Source: Diadophis punctatus similis
Lineage: Eukaryota; Chordata; Lepidosauria; Squamata; Dipsadidae
Length of the DNA: 64,000 bases
Reading direction: 5' to 3'
NCBI GenBank assembly: GCA_023053685.1
Contig: JALIGW010000005.1
Span: 51,883,742 to 51,947,741 of the forward strand
The notes below the pieces were generated by a model, which saw only the letters and a list, made by a program, of their open reading frames with translations, was not told where the DNA came from and did no database searches. How positions within the stretch are numbered: position 1 is the first letter of the stretch; each line of letters begins with the position of its first letter. Shown piece by piece: positions 1 through 13,323 of the stretch. The position numbers and the translations under genes are program-made.

Positions 1-1747
1 ACAGAACACGTATGCACAGCTTTTACAGATCACTATTATTTAGACATTAATTTAATTAACAGAAGTATTTCCTTGGCATTTTTTACAGTCTGGATTTGAG
101 TTAAGAATTATGAAACACGTAGCATCATTGGTACCTTAAGTGTATTTACTTGGCCAGAAATTCCACCATGTGGAATGGGACATGCTTTAATGTACTCCAG
201 TCTAAGAGGTCTATGTTGTTGTTGTTTTGCATTTATCTGTGCCTCAGATGAGCTGTTCAATCCCTTGCCATTACATACCCATTCAAATTGCAGCAGACTG
301 AATGTAGCAATGACTGTTTCACAGGGCCCACAGCAGTGCATGGTAACAGATTTTCAAAGCAGTTCAAAGAGTCCAGTTTCCATCTGTGTTTGGTGAAGGG
401 TGCAAAAAGAAAAGGGAAAAAGAAAAGAACCTTGGGGCCATCTGAAAACTCAGCTTCATCTCTAACACTTGGAATAACAAAGGTGTTATTTTTTCAAAGC
501 TCCATTATCCCCTCCCGGGGTGGTTCTGCAGATATAGTTCAGGAAAGGTGGAAAACTTCAGAGCTGATATTCCCCTTCTCGACTTTTCCTTCTCCGGGGA
601 GTTCTTTTGAGGATGGCACAATGGTGACATATATAACATGGGTTATTGCCAGCGGAGGCCAACTGTTAATGAACCCTATAGACAAATTCTTTCTTCTGGT
701 TTCTGCAGGAAAAAAATAATCTGCAGAGAAACAGCATCTTGAGAGGAATTCCCTCCTCTCTGTTATTTTGATCCAAAGAAAGTAGAGGGTGCTGTGCATC
801 CACATTACCATACAAAATGAAAACACAGGCCGTTCTGTCTTTTGACATAGCAATGCAAGGATCTCAAAATGTACTCTGTCAGTCCAGTTCTTTGTGTGAT
901 CAAAGTACTTCCTTTAATTCTAGCCTCTAAAATATTAACCAATCCAACAAATAGTAAGTGCAAATGTGAGTAAACTACTTCCAAATGAAACTGAGTGAAA
1001 GTAACATTTCAAGAAAACCTTCCCTATAGAAGCTAAAATTAACTTTCAGAATATTTAGTCCTGGAAAGAAATTGTGAGGGCCAGAAAGGGATTAGTCAAT
1101 TTGTAGAAATGAGGTTTAGCAATGGCTATTCATCAGGATAACTGAACTAGAGTATCATGTTTATGGGAGTGGACCGCTTTTTGCCCCTTCAAATCTGTGT
1201 GGGGTTCCTAGAAATCTCTGATCAGATGATGATGGATTAACTCAGCTTTTCCACTTTGGTACCATTCACATTAGTTCACATTACTCTCATGAGCAATGAA
1301 CAATGAAAATTGTTAAATATTGACATCTTTAATGGATCCAGGAATATGGAAAACCTTACATTTTCCTGAAAAAGCAAGGCAGAAGGTTACTGACAAGAAT
1401 AGTTAAAAGAGAGACCAATAAGTTTGTTACTTTTCTCTTTCTCATATATCCCCTCCCCCAAAGTCTAACCCGCTGATAAAGAAATTGCTATATGAAAATA
1501 AGCAGATATACGAGATAAGGTATCAAATTAGATAAGACAAAGGATATAAAAGTTTGTTCATCTAACCATATTGTGATTGGTAGCAGCTTCTCCAAAATTA
1601 AGGTATGTTACTGGCATTCTTTCTTTGTGGAGATCTACTGGTCATTTTACTAAAATGTCATTTTTCTTCCAACATGAAATTCAAGATGTCTAATCTGTAG
1701 GTTTTATTCAAGAAATGGTTAAGTTACCACAATCAGTTTGTGCTAGT
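1..1747. other. unannotated AT-rich sequence
   Basis: No feature is supported here. Open frames reach 143 codons (288-719, plus) but show no recognisable domain, have no splice context I can identify, and overlap an equally long frame on the other strand. No tandem repeat or recognisable transposon end is seen. Confidence 0.6.
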
Positions 1748-1755
1748 ATCTGAAT

Positions 1756-2193
1756 CAGTGGCAGGTTGCCGTCTTACTGGTGCCGGTGCGCTGTGCGCAC
1801 ATCTCCAAGTCTCGGGGTGCGCTCGCTTGCTATGCACACGTGCCCCCTCATGCAATTTTGCTTCTGCCCATGCGCGGATGCAAAATTGCGCCAAAATTTC
1901 ACGAGGGGACGCGCACGAGAGAGAGATTTTGGTGCGATTTTGCTTCCGCGCATGCGCGGAGGCAAAATCTCACCGAAATCTCTCTCTCTCACGCGTTCCC
2001 TCATGAGATTTTGGCGCGATTTTGCTTCCGCACATGCGCAGAAGCAAAATCGGCCAAAAATTAATGAAAAAAAATGGTGATGCACGCAGTGGAACGGCAG
2101 AGAGGGCTCTGGAGCGGTCGCGCGCAAATTGCGCAATTGGCTGCTCCCTACTGGAGCTGTGCACTGGGCAGCTCTGGCAGGAACCCACCTCTG
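1756..2193. mobile_element. hAT-type MITE, GC-rich family copy 1
   Basis: A 438-bp non-autonomous DNA element flanked by a perfect 8-bp target-site duplication, ATCTGAAT, at 1748-1755 and 2194-2201. The ends are short imperfect inverted repeats: CAGTGGCAGGTT on the left and AACCCACCTCTG on the right. An 8-bp duplication and CAG...CTG ends are typical of hAT transposons. The body is GC- and CpG-rich, unlike the flanks, and holds several internal palindromes in which GCATGCGC lies between TTTTGCTTC and GAAGCAAAA arms. It encodes no transposase. The overlapping open frames of up to 120 codons come from these palindromes and are not genes. Related copies lie at 20073-20635 and 48525-49049. Confidence 0.88.
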
Positions 2194-2201
2194 ATCTGAA
2201 T

Positions 2202-5200
2202 ATTATATTTATATAAAAAGAAGATTGTAGCTGAACCAAACACATAAAAAAGGGGAAAGGGATGGAAAACTTTTCAAACCTCACTAGCATATCAACTAAT
2301 CAATGATTTTCTTTTTAGCTCTTATTTGTAGTAAATATGATAAACATGTTATGCAATGTTTTCAACTTTTCAAATTCTAATGTCATCTTGCACACAAAGA
2401 ATTTAGGATGAAAGTCAACATTTTTCTTAACATTACCATTTACTCTCACTATATTATTTCTTCAAGGCAGACATAAAGTTCCCTTTTCTCCATTTCTCTA
2501 TTTCCTATAAAGTGAGATCTGAATTTAAGCCTTAACAGTCAAATGCTCTGGCTGTTATCAGGGTAATTTTAATTTATCCCCCATTAGGTTTCAAATTAAA
2601 TCAAGGAATATATTTCTTTCCAACTACTCATAAAGTAGAAGCTTTCTACCAGCAAGTCTTGAATTGGCAGCAGTCCTTGAATACTGCAAAACCACAATGT
2701 ATGAGAAGGAACCATAACTCATAAATATTCTGGGCTGTAAAAAATCTGTAGGGACTTCCAAGCTACTAATGATAACTATTATATAAAGAGAGAGACAGTA
2801 AAAATCTGTGGAAATTTTCCACAATATAGAGTAAGGTTCAAAGTGGTAATGTCATTGAATTAACTTTATAAATTGATTACATCACATAATATGCCAATCA
2901 GTAAGTAACTTGGATTCCTGAATGAGATTATAATTCCACTGGGTTTGCCAATATATATCCCTTTCGAGTGTTGATGAAGACCAATGGCTGCTTAGTAACA
3001 AATGTGTTGTAAAATATTTAATGTCTTTCAGTGCTACTTGCTGGTGAGTGTCTATTTCAAAGCCACAATTGCTGGCTACATTTCAGACTTCACCTGTCTG
3101 ACTTCAAACGCTAGGTGCATTAGCTAATCAATGGTTAAATAAGATGCCAAGAGCAATCTAAATAATGTAGCAGCAAGTCAATACAACAGTCAAAAGTGAT
3201 ATAAACAGCCAAGATTTATACTTTGCAAACAAAAGAGAATATGAACTGGCTCCTGTATTTAATATTACAGAAATCAGTATCCTAGAAGTTACTGATATTT
3301 ATAGACTTTTCCAACACTAATAACTGCACATGGCATTCTGAATTACAAGAGGATTATCTTGCTTTGAAATAATCTTTCTAAAATGTATACCTGAAATTGG
3401 AATAAATCAATCCGAGAAAATAATTCTATTATTTGCAAACATATTTAGAGCAGTACTTTATGCGCGGAGCGTGCACTTCCAAACCGATAGGGAAGGTAAG
3501 TAGATTTCACGGCTGGAGTGACTGGCCCTAAAGTCACCCAACTGACTTTAATTACTAAAGTCTTGACTAGAATTCATAGTCCTGAAACAGAAATTTTATG
3601 AAACACAATTTTAAATATTCTGATTTGTAAAGAAGTACTGTTAGGGTTAGGGGCTCTGACCAGTCCCAAATCATAGCTTTCAGAATTTTTCTCACTAGAA
3701 CAACTAGTTAACCCCATCACAATTCTGCAACTTTATAGCTGCCATGGGCTGGTGCATAATGACATATATCACATACATATTTGAGCATGCATGAAATCTG
3801 TTTCAAAATCGATCCATAAAGAAATCAGATTTTTGCGGAAACTGCAAAAAGAAACAACAATCCAAAACAAACCGCACACACAGAGCTGCAAGCACAATGA
3901 CAAGGGACACAATGGGATCGGTGTGCTTTAACACAAGGTTCAACACTCCAGTTGAGTATTCTGTTTTCAATGTCAAAATATTAAGTGGATACCAGAAGAA
4001 ACATTCCTATGTATTTGGTTGTATGTTATTTTATGTCGTTTTGTACATTAATAACTACTTTCTTTGATTGCTGAGTTTCTTTTTATTCCTCAGAAATAAA
4101 AGCTATAGTCCAACATGTTAAAATAATATATAAATACAGTGTAAATATTTGTATATCCAGGACTGGTGAACAGAACTGAGAGATTAAATCAGTTTAGCAA
4201 ATTTGAGAAGCATTAGTCAGAAAACAAAGACTGCTGAATTCACAGTTATAGGGTCTTAGGAATAGGAAGGCTTGTCTAAGGAACTAGAAAATGTAGTATA
4301 AAAATTCATGATGAGTTCTGCTAATCGAAAGAGACAAGACATTCAGCTTCAATTATATTTACAGATGGAAAATCACCTACAGAAAATCAAAATTGATGAT
4401 CATTTGAGCCAATGAATGAGCAGCCAACCTCAACCAACTGGCAACAAAAAACACAGTCAGACTACCTGCTAGTTTGGGGCACATTTGGGGATTCAGGATG
4501 GAGATCATTTCCTTCTCATCTTGTAGCTGAATGAGCGTGCTTGAACATCTGCTGCTTCACTGAGGCAGGGTCATGAAAAGGCAAAATGAGAATAAGAATT
4601 CTGCTTCTTTTACAGTAGCAGAATCTGCACACAGGAATGTGGAATTTCATGTCAGCACTGCTGCTTGCTGGTGTACTGACTCTTTCGATAGCACTATTTT
4701 CAATATTGCCATAGCTGAACCAGTCTGGAAAAGAAATGTGCAATATATATCTTATGTGTACCATAAAAATGAAGAAAGGATTACACAGTCTTGAATCAAG
4801 GCAAAATCTTTAATTTCAACCTAGATATAAATATTAGTTTAGCAAGCCAAAGGACTAGCACAGTAGTCTTTACCTTCTGACCTGGGATTCTGGGGATTGT
4901 AGTACCAGGACATCTAAAAGATAGGTTGAGTAGGGACATACCCAATATAAATATATCTTTCCCTGAATAAAGAAAGCATTCTATCCATTTCTGATATGAA
5001 AATTATTGGGTGGAGAGTGAAATGTATTATTTAGTAAAATAGTTGCACTTCTGCAGATTTTAAAATCTTTTTTTTACCAGGACTGTAGAAATTTGTGCTT
5101 TGCAAATGTCACTCATTTCTATTATGGCCCAAATCTCTGCAATCATTTTAAGATAGTTTTCTAATACATGTGTATTTTCAGCTTTTATTACAAGAAAAAC

Positions 5201-5841
5201 ATAATTTCAAAAGAATCTTTTGAAACTTTAAAGAATATTATGCCATTAGACTTTTGTTTCTGCTTCAAACTTAGCCACTTCTTAGTAAACTTTTGTTAGA
5301 TAAATTCTTCTGAAAAAAAATCACATTAATTTTTAACTATATTTCTTCATGCATAATTATTGCTGTTTTTTAGGGCTCCCTAGAGAGGAATGGCAAGCTA
5401 ACTGTCTCTGATTGAGTATACAACAACCATGGCTAACATTGAAGAACCAATAAGTAGATAGGTCCCACAAAACCTCTACTGATAAGGAAAAAATGGTCTC
5501 AACTATAGCAAAACCTTTTAAAGGACACTGAGCCACTACTATAACTCACTTTTAATCACTTTTGGAATTTATCAATTCAACTTCCTTAAGGACATGAGAG
5601 ATCTTCAAAATGACAAGTTTAAAAATCCACTTGGAGAGTTTACTTTTTTCCTTGAATAAAAGAAAAATTGACTACAAGTTTAAGAACTAAAAACAAGGGA
5701 GAAAGAAATGGCAGGAAGCTAAATGGGAATCTGATTTAAGAAAGTTATAAATGAATCAAAGGACCAGACAAACATGGAATAATGGAGTATTAGAACTTTT
5801 GCTATAAGATTTTGGAAATAATTATATAAATGAACAGCACA
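2202..5841. other. unannotated AT-rich sequence
   Basis: About 3.6 kb without a supported gene. A short stretch near 4866-4925 (GGATTCTGGGGATTGTAG) resembles the inner part of palindromic hAT MITEs such as the one at 17525-17659, but is too degraded to delimit. The longest frames are about 80 codons and look random. Confidence 0.55.
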
Positions 5842-5890
5842 TTTGTGGGAATCAACTTGTTTAGTCAGTAAACAAGTTGATTCCAACAAA
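5842..5890. repeat. long stem-loop (22-bp arms)
   Basis: Inverted repeat with arms 5842-5863 and 5869-5890, one mismatch in 22 bp and a 5-nt loop (GTCAG). The inner 16 bp are perfect (GGAATCAACTTGTTTA and its complement). No element ends or TSD were found around it. Confidence 0.75.
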
Positions 5891-5964
5891 CAGTAAGTTA
5901 AAACAGCAACTCAAGGCTTTATTATTTTATGACTTTATGTCAGACACTGTCTGGGAAGATCCCA

Positions 5965-6140
5965 AATCAAGATCACGTGACCACAAGATACATCAATCAT
6001 TGTAAATGTGAAACAGTTGCCAAGCACCTGAATTGAAATCACATAACCATAGTGGGTGGTGTGATGACCATAACTTTAAGAATGAGTTATCACTTTTTCC
6101 AGGGCCTTCAAGCTGTAAAGGACTATCTGTACAGGAGACT
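5965..6140 (-). repeat. degraded interspersed repeat, antisense copy
   Basis: Reads, on the minus strand, as the same interspersed repeat seen at 51850-51960. Shared landmarks are CAGTTGCCAAGC, ATCACATAACCAT, the block TTATCACTTTTTCCAG, and a decayed version of the terminal block that reads TAGTTCTCGACTTACAA in the other copy. The family looks like a non-autonomous DNA element, but the ends are too eroded here to show a TSD. Confidence 0.5.
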
Positions 6141-7359
6141 AAAGATTTCAGGCAGAAAGAGAAACAAAAGGAAAAAGCTTGTCTTTTGTCTTGCAAAATT
6201 ACAAAAAATACTTTGAGATTTTAAACACTTCAGGAGATTTTTAAAGGAATGGGGTCAAAAATTAATAGTTTCAAACTCAGCAACAATTCATGCCTCCATG
6301 AATAGATTATGTCATAAAGAAGAATTATGGGTGTGAAAGGGAATATGTTGAAAGATTTACAACATAAAGAAATGAAATAAATTTTGCCCAAAGTATCAGA
6401 ACATAAAGAATTTTCCAAAGTACTGGAAAATTTAAAAAACAACGAGTTATAAAATAGAGTGGAACTCTACAAATAACTAGAGTGGAAATGCAAATAACAA
6501 AACAAGAAATTCACTTGCATAAGGACTTCTTATTGGACTTACCAAAGAATGTGGTTGAAGTTTTGGAGAAATGTTTGAGATGGGAAAAAGAAAAATGGTA
6601 GAGATTGAATTCTAAAGCAGCATCTGAATGAACTAAATTGTAATACTGTTAAAAGCAAAAGGAAAGAATACAAAGTTGGTTTACTTGATCAAGATCAAAA
6701 TAAAAGTGGATCCCTTTACAAACTTTTTACTGATGTTAGCACTCAATTTATGGATTTGCATATGGATAAAGAATAGGTTAGGGGGGGAGAAGAGATGATT
6801 GCAAGTACAATTATAGTGGCTAACGATTTATTATTAAGTTTGTATTAGTGATGCAGATTGGAAAGTACTTCTTTATATTTCTTTTTCTTTCTTTTCTCTT
6901 TATTCTGTATAACTTTTATTCTCTTTTTTTCTTTCTCTTCTTTCTGAATTTAATCTGTATTTTCTTTAACTATTATTAAACATTTAAATTTATATATTTT
7001 AAAAAGCATTATTATTGCTGTCTTTGATAACATGATCCCAACTGATTTTCCTTCAAGCCATCATGAACTGACATGAACACAAATGACTTACAGATGAATT
7101 ATATTTAACTTCTCCAAAACTCCAACTTTAGTTACCATGTATTTTGTATAACTTGTGACATGATTTTATTAAATAGTCCATCGCCATTTGGTTTGGACAT
7201 TTGTCTGAATTGTATATGTTACACTTTTGCTTTTTCATGGCATTTTAAAATCATTTTTGGGTGTCTGAGATAAACATTAGTGTTCTTCACAATGCACACA
7301 ACTTTATGTACCAAATGTATAGACTGGTTAACATGTCTTGCTGCAAAGATGCACAATTC

Positions 7360-7393
7360 TCTACCCTCCCTCCCTCCCTCCCTCCTCCCTTCC
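7360..7393. repeat. (TCCC)n simple repeat
   Basis: Run of CCCT units, pyrimidine-only on the plus strand. Confidence 0.85.
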
Positions 7394-10117
7394 TTGTCAT
7401 ATTTAAATATCACATCAACCAAAACTATAAAGAAGTATATGATAAAAACTAAACGTTACATTAAACAAATATAATTACTCCCATATATTCAATAATTTTG
7501 CCTTTAGCTACATTCAAAAATAAAATTGTGGCCATTTTTACAGCAGGACTAGAAAGTTTTCCGAAGTCTTTCTTTACACCTGGGAATAAAGGTGTAAACC
7601 GACCCTCTGACAAATGAGGGCAATGATATGCAACTTAAAGGTGGCAGCATAAGCTATGCTGTATATGGACATCTACAATATTTTGTGCCCTTACCATCCA
7701 TTATTTATGTCACATGTCTTTTTCTGACAAATGGTAGGACTTGTTTTTAATTAGGCCACCTTCCAAGCCCATAAGGAGATAAGAATGATCTTACTGTATC
7801 ATGCCAACATCCATGCTACTCCCATTTTTTGCTTCTCTTAGTGGCCTATCTGATGCTCCAAAGCAGAATATGGAGGGACTCTCCCATCACTGTTGCTTTG
7901 TAGCTGCTCTGTCAAAGCTAGCTTTCTATAATTGGCAGGTAACATTCAATCTTCAGAGCTTAAGAGCTATAAGCCTTGAGAGATTTGACCTCCATTAATT
8001 AATCCAATCTTCTTGGATTTTGCAAGTATGCAAGTAAGAATATATATAGATAATAAAAACAATGTCACAAAACTCTAAATGAAATTATCTAGCATTTGAC
8101 TCAAACATTCATATTTTTATTAATATTGTGCCAACTAGATCAACAATTAAAAATATCCCCCATTTGTTTGCAAGGCTCCTGAATGTCTGTATCCTCTATT
8201 ATATAATTTACTGCTTGTATATTGATATAATGGTAGCCTTTAGTCAAAAGGCATATACTGTAACAATCTCTATTATATGGCTGGTGGAAACATTCATCTC
8301 AGTCTTCAAAACACTAGAATAAAAATACTAGATTCATTATGTCATATAGGAGTCACTATATAAAAATATGGCTGGTGGTGTTTGATAATACAGTACAATT
8401 AAATTTGGTTTTGGGGGGAATTTTCTATAATCAACCCATCTCCACCATGTAATCTCTTTAAATATCTACAGGATCCCATTCATATAGTATTTTGGAACTA
8501 AGAATTGTTGCAGTTTGACATTCTCTGAATAAGGCTGTAGTATTGCTAGTAATGATTATTTATGGATCCAAGATGATGCAAGATTTCATTCAGTGTAAGA
8601 GACTAAAATATTTGTCTAAGATTCTAAAAACTATTTCTAGAGAAACCATTTTAAACTGTAGAGGACTGTAGTGAAAGCCAAATAAAATTGCTGAAATTGT
8701 TATCTGAAGCAATATCATATTCAATCAAACATAAAATGTGTATTAAAATATGTGCAGCATCTGCCCTACATTAATATTATGTAAGCTTTTCTCATGTTTA
8801 TGACTCATGATAGTAATCTGTAGGAGGTTGATTCATTTCACATTTCTAAATAAAGCATTTTTATCCTTTAAAATATGTATAATAAGAAAATGATAAAAGT
8901 TACCTGAGCAGGATAGCACCAAGAAATGAAAAGGGCACAAAATAGCACTTTCCTATGTGACTATATCAAAGGATGAATAATCTTCTCCCTTATCATATTC
9001 CAAAATCAACAACTGATTGTAGTGCAGCATTGTAAGTAAAGATTAAAGTACTCCAAGGCTCTGGTCTACAGGTATGCCACAGTGAATTATGGTACTTGCA
9101 TAATTTATAGGAAAAAGTAGGTTGACCTGCTAAGGGAACCAACTGTTAATCAGTGTATTTGCACAGATCAATCTTTGATACTTATATTCACAGATCTTGT
9201 TTATTTGACCATATTAGAGAGCAGGCATTTGTTGGAATGGATTCTTAGAAATGATGGATGTAATTGTCAAAACTGCCAAGGTCAATGTATAACATTCAGA
9301 AACAGAAGTAACTCATTTTGAGCACCTTCCATTTATCATTCATGCAATTTGACCTGCAGTTTTCTCTGTAATAACAGAGTATGAAGGAACAACTGCTGTG
9401 TTCATTCCTCTATGCTCCTGTGGACTTCTAAGTACCATAGAGGTCACAGCCTTTCCATAAGACCATTTATACATAACTTCTATTTCCAGCTAGGCTGCAA
9501 GTATTGGAAGGAACCTGAAATTAATAAGGAATGAATTGCTTCTGAATCTACACATGAAGAATATAGAAATATAGCAGAAATTTAAAATTCATAATTACTT
9601 TTCCACTATTTTTTTCTTTCAATTTAGTGGACACCTATTTCCTTCTGTGATTCATTTCTTATTCTCTCCCTCCCTCCATTCCTTCATATTGTTGTCTTTT
9701 CAAGAATTAATGGAACACAAGATTATTGTATGCACAAAGATGTACATACCGATTTGGCATTACCCACAAGGGAGGAATTGTTGGTAGAGATGATGGGACT
9801 TGCTGAGATAGTGAAATTGACTTCATAGATCAGACAACCCCCCCTCCCAATATCTGTGTTATTCCTAACTTGAAAACCTTATGGACCTTTTGCATAAAAC
9901 AGAAAAAATGAACTTATGATTTATGGTTTTGATAATTAGATAGGATAGATTATAGAAAGAAGAGTGTCATTTTGTAACTTTACAGTAAGAGATATTCATA
10001 ATTGTACTTGTAACAGTAAAGAAGATTGGAAGCTATTTATCTGAATCTTTTATTTTATTTTTATTTTTCCTGTTTTTGGAACTTTTAGCTTTCCCTTTTT
10101 ACTTAATTTTTATTATG

Positions 10118-10143
10118 CACACACACACACACACACACACACA
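10118..10143. repeat. (AC)n microsatellite
   Basis: About 13 uninterrupted AC units. Confidence 0.95.
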
Positions 10144-10348
10144 AATGGAGCAGAGTTAGTGGATTTCAGGAGACCTCAAAAAGACTTCTTTTTGTCCAAC
10201 AAGCCTGCACTTCTTCAAGGCCAATTTAATATTTGGATCCTGAAAGATAATAAGGCAAGACCAGGGAATTAGACTACAGATTCACAAAAATGGTTATCTA
10301 ATATGATTTAACTTTACTTAAAAACTGAAATTGGGGCCACTAATGAAA

Positions 10349-10378
10349 CAAACAAACAAACAAATAAATAAACAAACA
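10349..10378. repeat. (AAAC/AAAT)n microsatellite
   Basis: Mixed AAAC and AAAT tetranucleotide units, about seven in all. Confidence 0.85.
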
Positions 10379-11047
10379 CCAGAAGGAAATAATTCTTTAT
10401 ATGACATATAAACAAACTACCAAAATCATATGCAGACTAAAATGGTGGCTACCACACTATATAGTAATGCCCACCAAATTAGCAACTCTTTACACTGCTA
10501 TCAATGGCTATTCTTCACATTTACTACTTATTATGCTTTCAGTATTGGGGGCTATATGTCTCTCAATTCCAGTATAGAATCCAGCCTATGTGATCTTCCA
10601 TAGGTATCTGCTTGGTTACCCCAGTAAAACTTTAACTTCTTATAGAAAGGTACTAAATCTTATTAAAACCCAAAATGTCAATTCGTTTCTAAAGCCAAAT
10701 GCTAGAACTTAGTGTTTTGGCAAGAGCTGACAGCAATGTGGTTGTTATAATGTTCTATTTGTATTTTTAATTTTACTTCATTCTGTTGTTTTTGTTTTAT
10801 GGCTTTTTCATTTTTCTTCTGCTGTTTTTTGTTATATTTATTACTTTCTTTTATATAGTTAATACTGTGATTTTGTCATGTTTGATACTATAAGCCTTTT
10901 TTTAAAGAATAACATAGAATTTAATTTTTTAACCATTAAATAATGACTGTATTCTCTATCAGAAATAAAGGATAAAACTTTTTTTCCTGGCATTTGTGGC
11001 CTTTACCATTGCTGGAAATATATGAAAGATTATCCAACAATGAAAAA

Positions 11048-11101
11048 GTTTCATTGAACTTTTCAAACACATTGAAAAGTTCTACAGAAGTTCAATGAAA
11101 C
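11048..11101. repeat. interrupted inverted repeat
   Basis: The left arm GTTTCATTGAACTTTTCAA is answered by TTGAAAAGTTC and AATGAAAC, separated by an 11-bp insertion (TACAGAAGTTC) that partly repeats the adjacent GAAGTTC sequence. Confidence 0.6.
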
Positions 11102-11314
11102 GACAGTTTCAGAATCAAACACAAATATCCTTTTATGATGGATGTTATGCGGTGCTACAGAAATAACATAGACAAGGAGTTTATATTTTATCTTTCTCTT
11201 GCACCTTGCTCAGTGGTTTAAACCTAGAGTAACAAATTCAAATAGTGCCAAGTTCCCTAAAGGATCTTGGGCAAACCAACACCTTCCAGTATAATTTTCC
11301 AGTTATGGTTACTA

Positions 11315-11690
11315 AAGGTAAAGGTTCCACTCGCACATACATGCTAGTCATTCCCGACTCTAGGGGGCAGTGCTCATGTCCGTTTCTAAGCCAAAGAGCC
11401 AGCACTGTCTGATGACGATTCCGTGGTCATATGGCTGGCATAACTAAATGCCGAAGGTGCATGGAACGCTGTTACCTTCCAACCAACATGGTCCCTATTT
11501 TTCTACTTGCATTTTTACATGCTTTCGAACTGTTAGGTTGGCAGAAGCTGGGGCAAGTAATGGGAGCTCACTCTGTTACATGGTGCTAGGGATTTGAATC
11601 ACCGAACTGCTGACCTTTCTGATTGACAAGCTCAGCGTCTTAGCCACTGAGCCACCACGTCCCCTTGAGCCACCACGTCCCCTTCCTTCC
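11315..11690 (-). mobile_element. Sauria SINE (tRNA-derived, Bov-B-like 3' end)
   Basis: Full-length SINE on the minus strand, flanked by a perfect 12-bp TSD, TTATGGTTACTA, at 11303-11314 and 11691-11702. Read 5' to 3', the head has a tRNA-like A box (GTGGCTCAGTGG) and a B box-like GATTCAAATCC. The 3' half contains the blocks GTTCCATGCACCTTCGGC, ATATGACCACGG and GGAACCTTTACCTTTAG, which match the 3' end of Bov-B/RTE LINEs and would recruit Bov-B reverse transcriptase. This is the defining structure of the squamate Sauria SINE. The 5' end carries an 18-bp tandem duplication of the head block (GAGCCACCACGTCCCCTT in the plus sense, twice at 11649-11684). Confidence 0.92.
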
Positions 11691-11835
11691 TTATGGTTAC
11701 TACAGTAAGTCAAAGGATTGTTTTACAGGTGCTAAAGAAGACCCAGAAATTTGGAAACCGTTTGTGTATATTTGTACATTTCCATTCACTTGTGAGCTCA
11801 AAGGTGCTTATATTAAAATAAGTATCTTTCCAAAT

Positions 11836-11839
11836 ATAT

Positions 11840-11870
<31 letters not shown>

Positions 11871-12160
11871 TTCATTCATTCATTCATTCATTCATTCATT
11901 CATTCATTCATTCATTCATTCATTCATTTGTGAGACTTATATATCGCCTCATAGTGCAAGCACTCTCTAAGCGGTTTACACCATTAAGCAATGTATATTT
12001 ATATTGCCCCCAACAATCTGGGTCTTCATTTTACCTACCTCGGAAGGATGGAAGGCTGAGTCAACCTTGACCTGCTGAGATTTGAACCGCTGAACTGCTG
12101 ATCACAGTCAGCTAAAGTAGCCTGCAGTACTGCACTTTAACTGCTGCACCACCTCGACTC
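11836..12160 (-). mobile_element. tRNA-derived SINE, AAAT-tailed subfamily
   Basis: Antisense copy of a tRNA-headed SINE that recurs at least six times in the window. On the minus strand it opens with GAGTCGAGGTGGTGCAGCAG (A box region), has a B box-like GGTTCAAATCTC, a middle with TTCCGAGGTAGGTAAAATGA, and ends CTTAGAGAGTGCTTGCACTA before its tail. The tail is a long tetranucleotide run, seen on the plus strand as TTTA units (11836-11871) grading into TTCA units (11872-11926). Confidence 0.85.
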
Positions 12161-13218
12161 CATCTAGAATTGTTACTAATACTTTTCAGAATACTTTTCT
12201 TTTATAGCTTATTCTACTGAATTCAGACTTGGAGATGGCAGAGTTCTTTATAGGATCATGTTATACTAAAATGCCACCTTTGAATTGTCTCAGTATACAT
12301 ACAGATTCTCTATTGGGTTGGATATCTGTTGAAAAATGAAAGTGTAGCAGTGGGGTTGTTTTGTGGCAAGCATTTTAGGAAACAAATACATGGTACTGAA
12401 CAAATTGCATTGACTTTCCTTTTTCCATTCAGGATGATAGCTTTAACTTATGAAGCTGTGAAGACTAAGGAACGAAATAACTGAAAAATAACTCCTTATT
12501 TGAGCCTGTCCACAACCTATATTCTCCTTAGACATTTGCCGCCACCTTTGATCCTTCACCAAAAGAGGCTATGCTGATAGTGACTAAGAAAAGCTTTTAG
12601 AGATTGATTGTAGAGCCATCAGTGTCAGACAGGAACAAAAAAGAAATGAACCCACACAACCCAAAAGGGGTTTCATTTGCTTTCACCAAAGGCCTGGGCA
12701 AAGGGTTAGGTGTCTTCAAGACCCTTTAAGACATCAGCAGGATGGGGGTTGAGGGTTCGTTTGTTGTGGTCTAGTTTTTTGCCCTCTTTTATTCTTTACT
12801 GTTGCCTATTATTGTCAATATTATTGTCAATAAAGAGAATAAAAACATTGTCTTTAATGGTTTCACTTGAAAACCACCCAAAGTCGTTGGGAATCAAGCA
12901 ACGTGTTTTTGGAATCCTTTAGGAATGTTTCTACTAAAAAATATATTTATTTCCAATTGAGTTTTGGTTGTGTTAGAAAATGGCAAATCTGGAAAGCACA
13001 GATAGCACATGACCATGTCATAAACTATTTAGCCTTGATGTACCTAGAATACCTCAGCTCCATGATTAAAATTTATACATAAAAAACACAGAAACTGAGA
13101 ATTCAAGGGGAATGGACTAACTCCAAAGCAGGATTTCAATATATTCAGGAATACTATGACTGTCATTTCCTTGAACCAGATTGAATTGTTTGTTCCTGCT
13201 TAATGATAATGCTGTATT
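12161..13218. other. unannotated sequence
   Basis: About 1 kb of AT-rich DNA between a SINE and the L1-type insertion. No recognisable coding or repeat structure was found. Confidence 0.55.
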
Positions 13219-13323
13219 TATTCTTGTATATTTCTTTTTTTTTTCAAAAAGTTTTATTAGTACAAAATTACATGAGTAGTAGCAAAATATTAAATATAAA
13301 GTACAAACATTTTTTGTTTTTTT

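Larger units (their letters stand above)
6141..11302. other. unannotated AT-rich sequence with small simple repeats
   Basis: About 5.2 kb with no supported gene. It holds a TCCC/CCTC run (7360-7393), an AC dinucleotide run (10118-10143), an AAAC/AAAT run (10349-10378) and an imperfect hairpin (11048-11101). The open frames are short and lack recognisable domains. Confidence 0.6.

Noticed and set aside
288..719. 143-codon plus frame
   Set aside because: No recognisable domain, and overlapped by a minus frame of 104 codons. Not supported as an exon.
1766..2290. Several 90-120 codon frames on both strands
   Set aside because: They lie in the palindromic GC-rich MITE. Similar peptides (RMRG(S/G)KI, SAHAQKQN) recur in the sister copy at 20.2 kb on both strands, which is what a palindrome gives.
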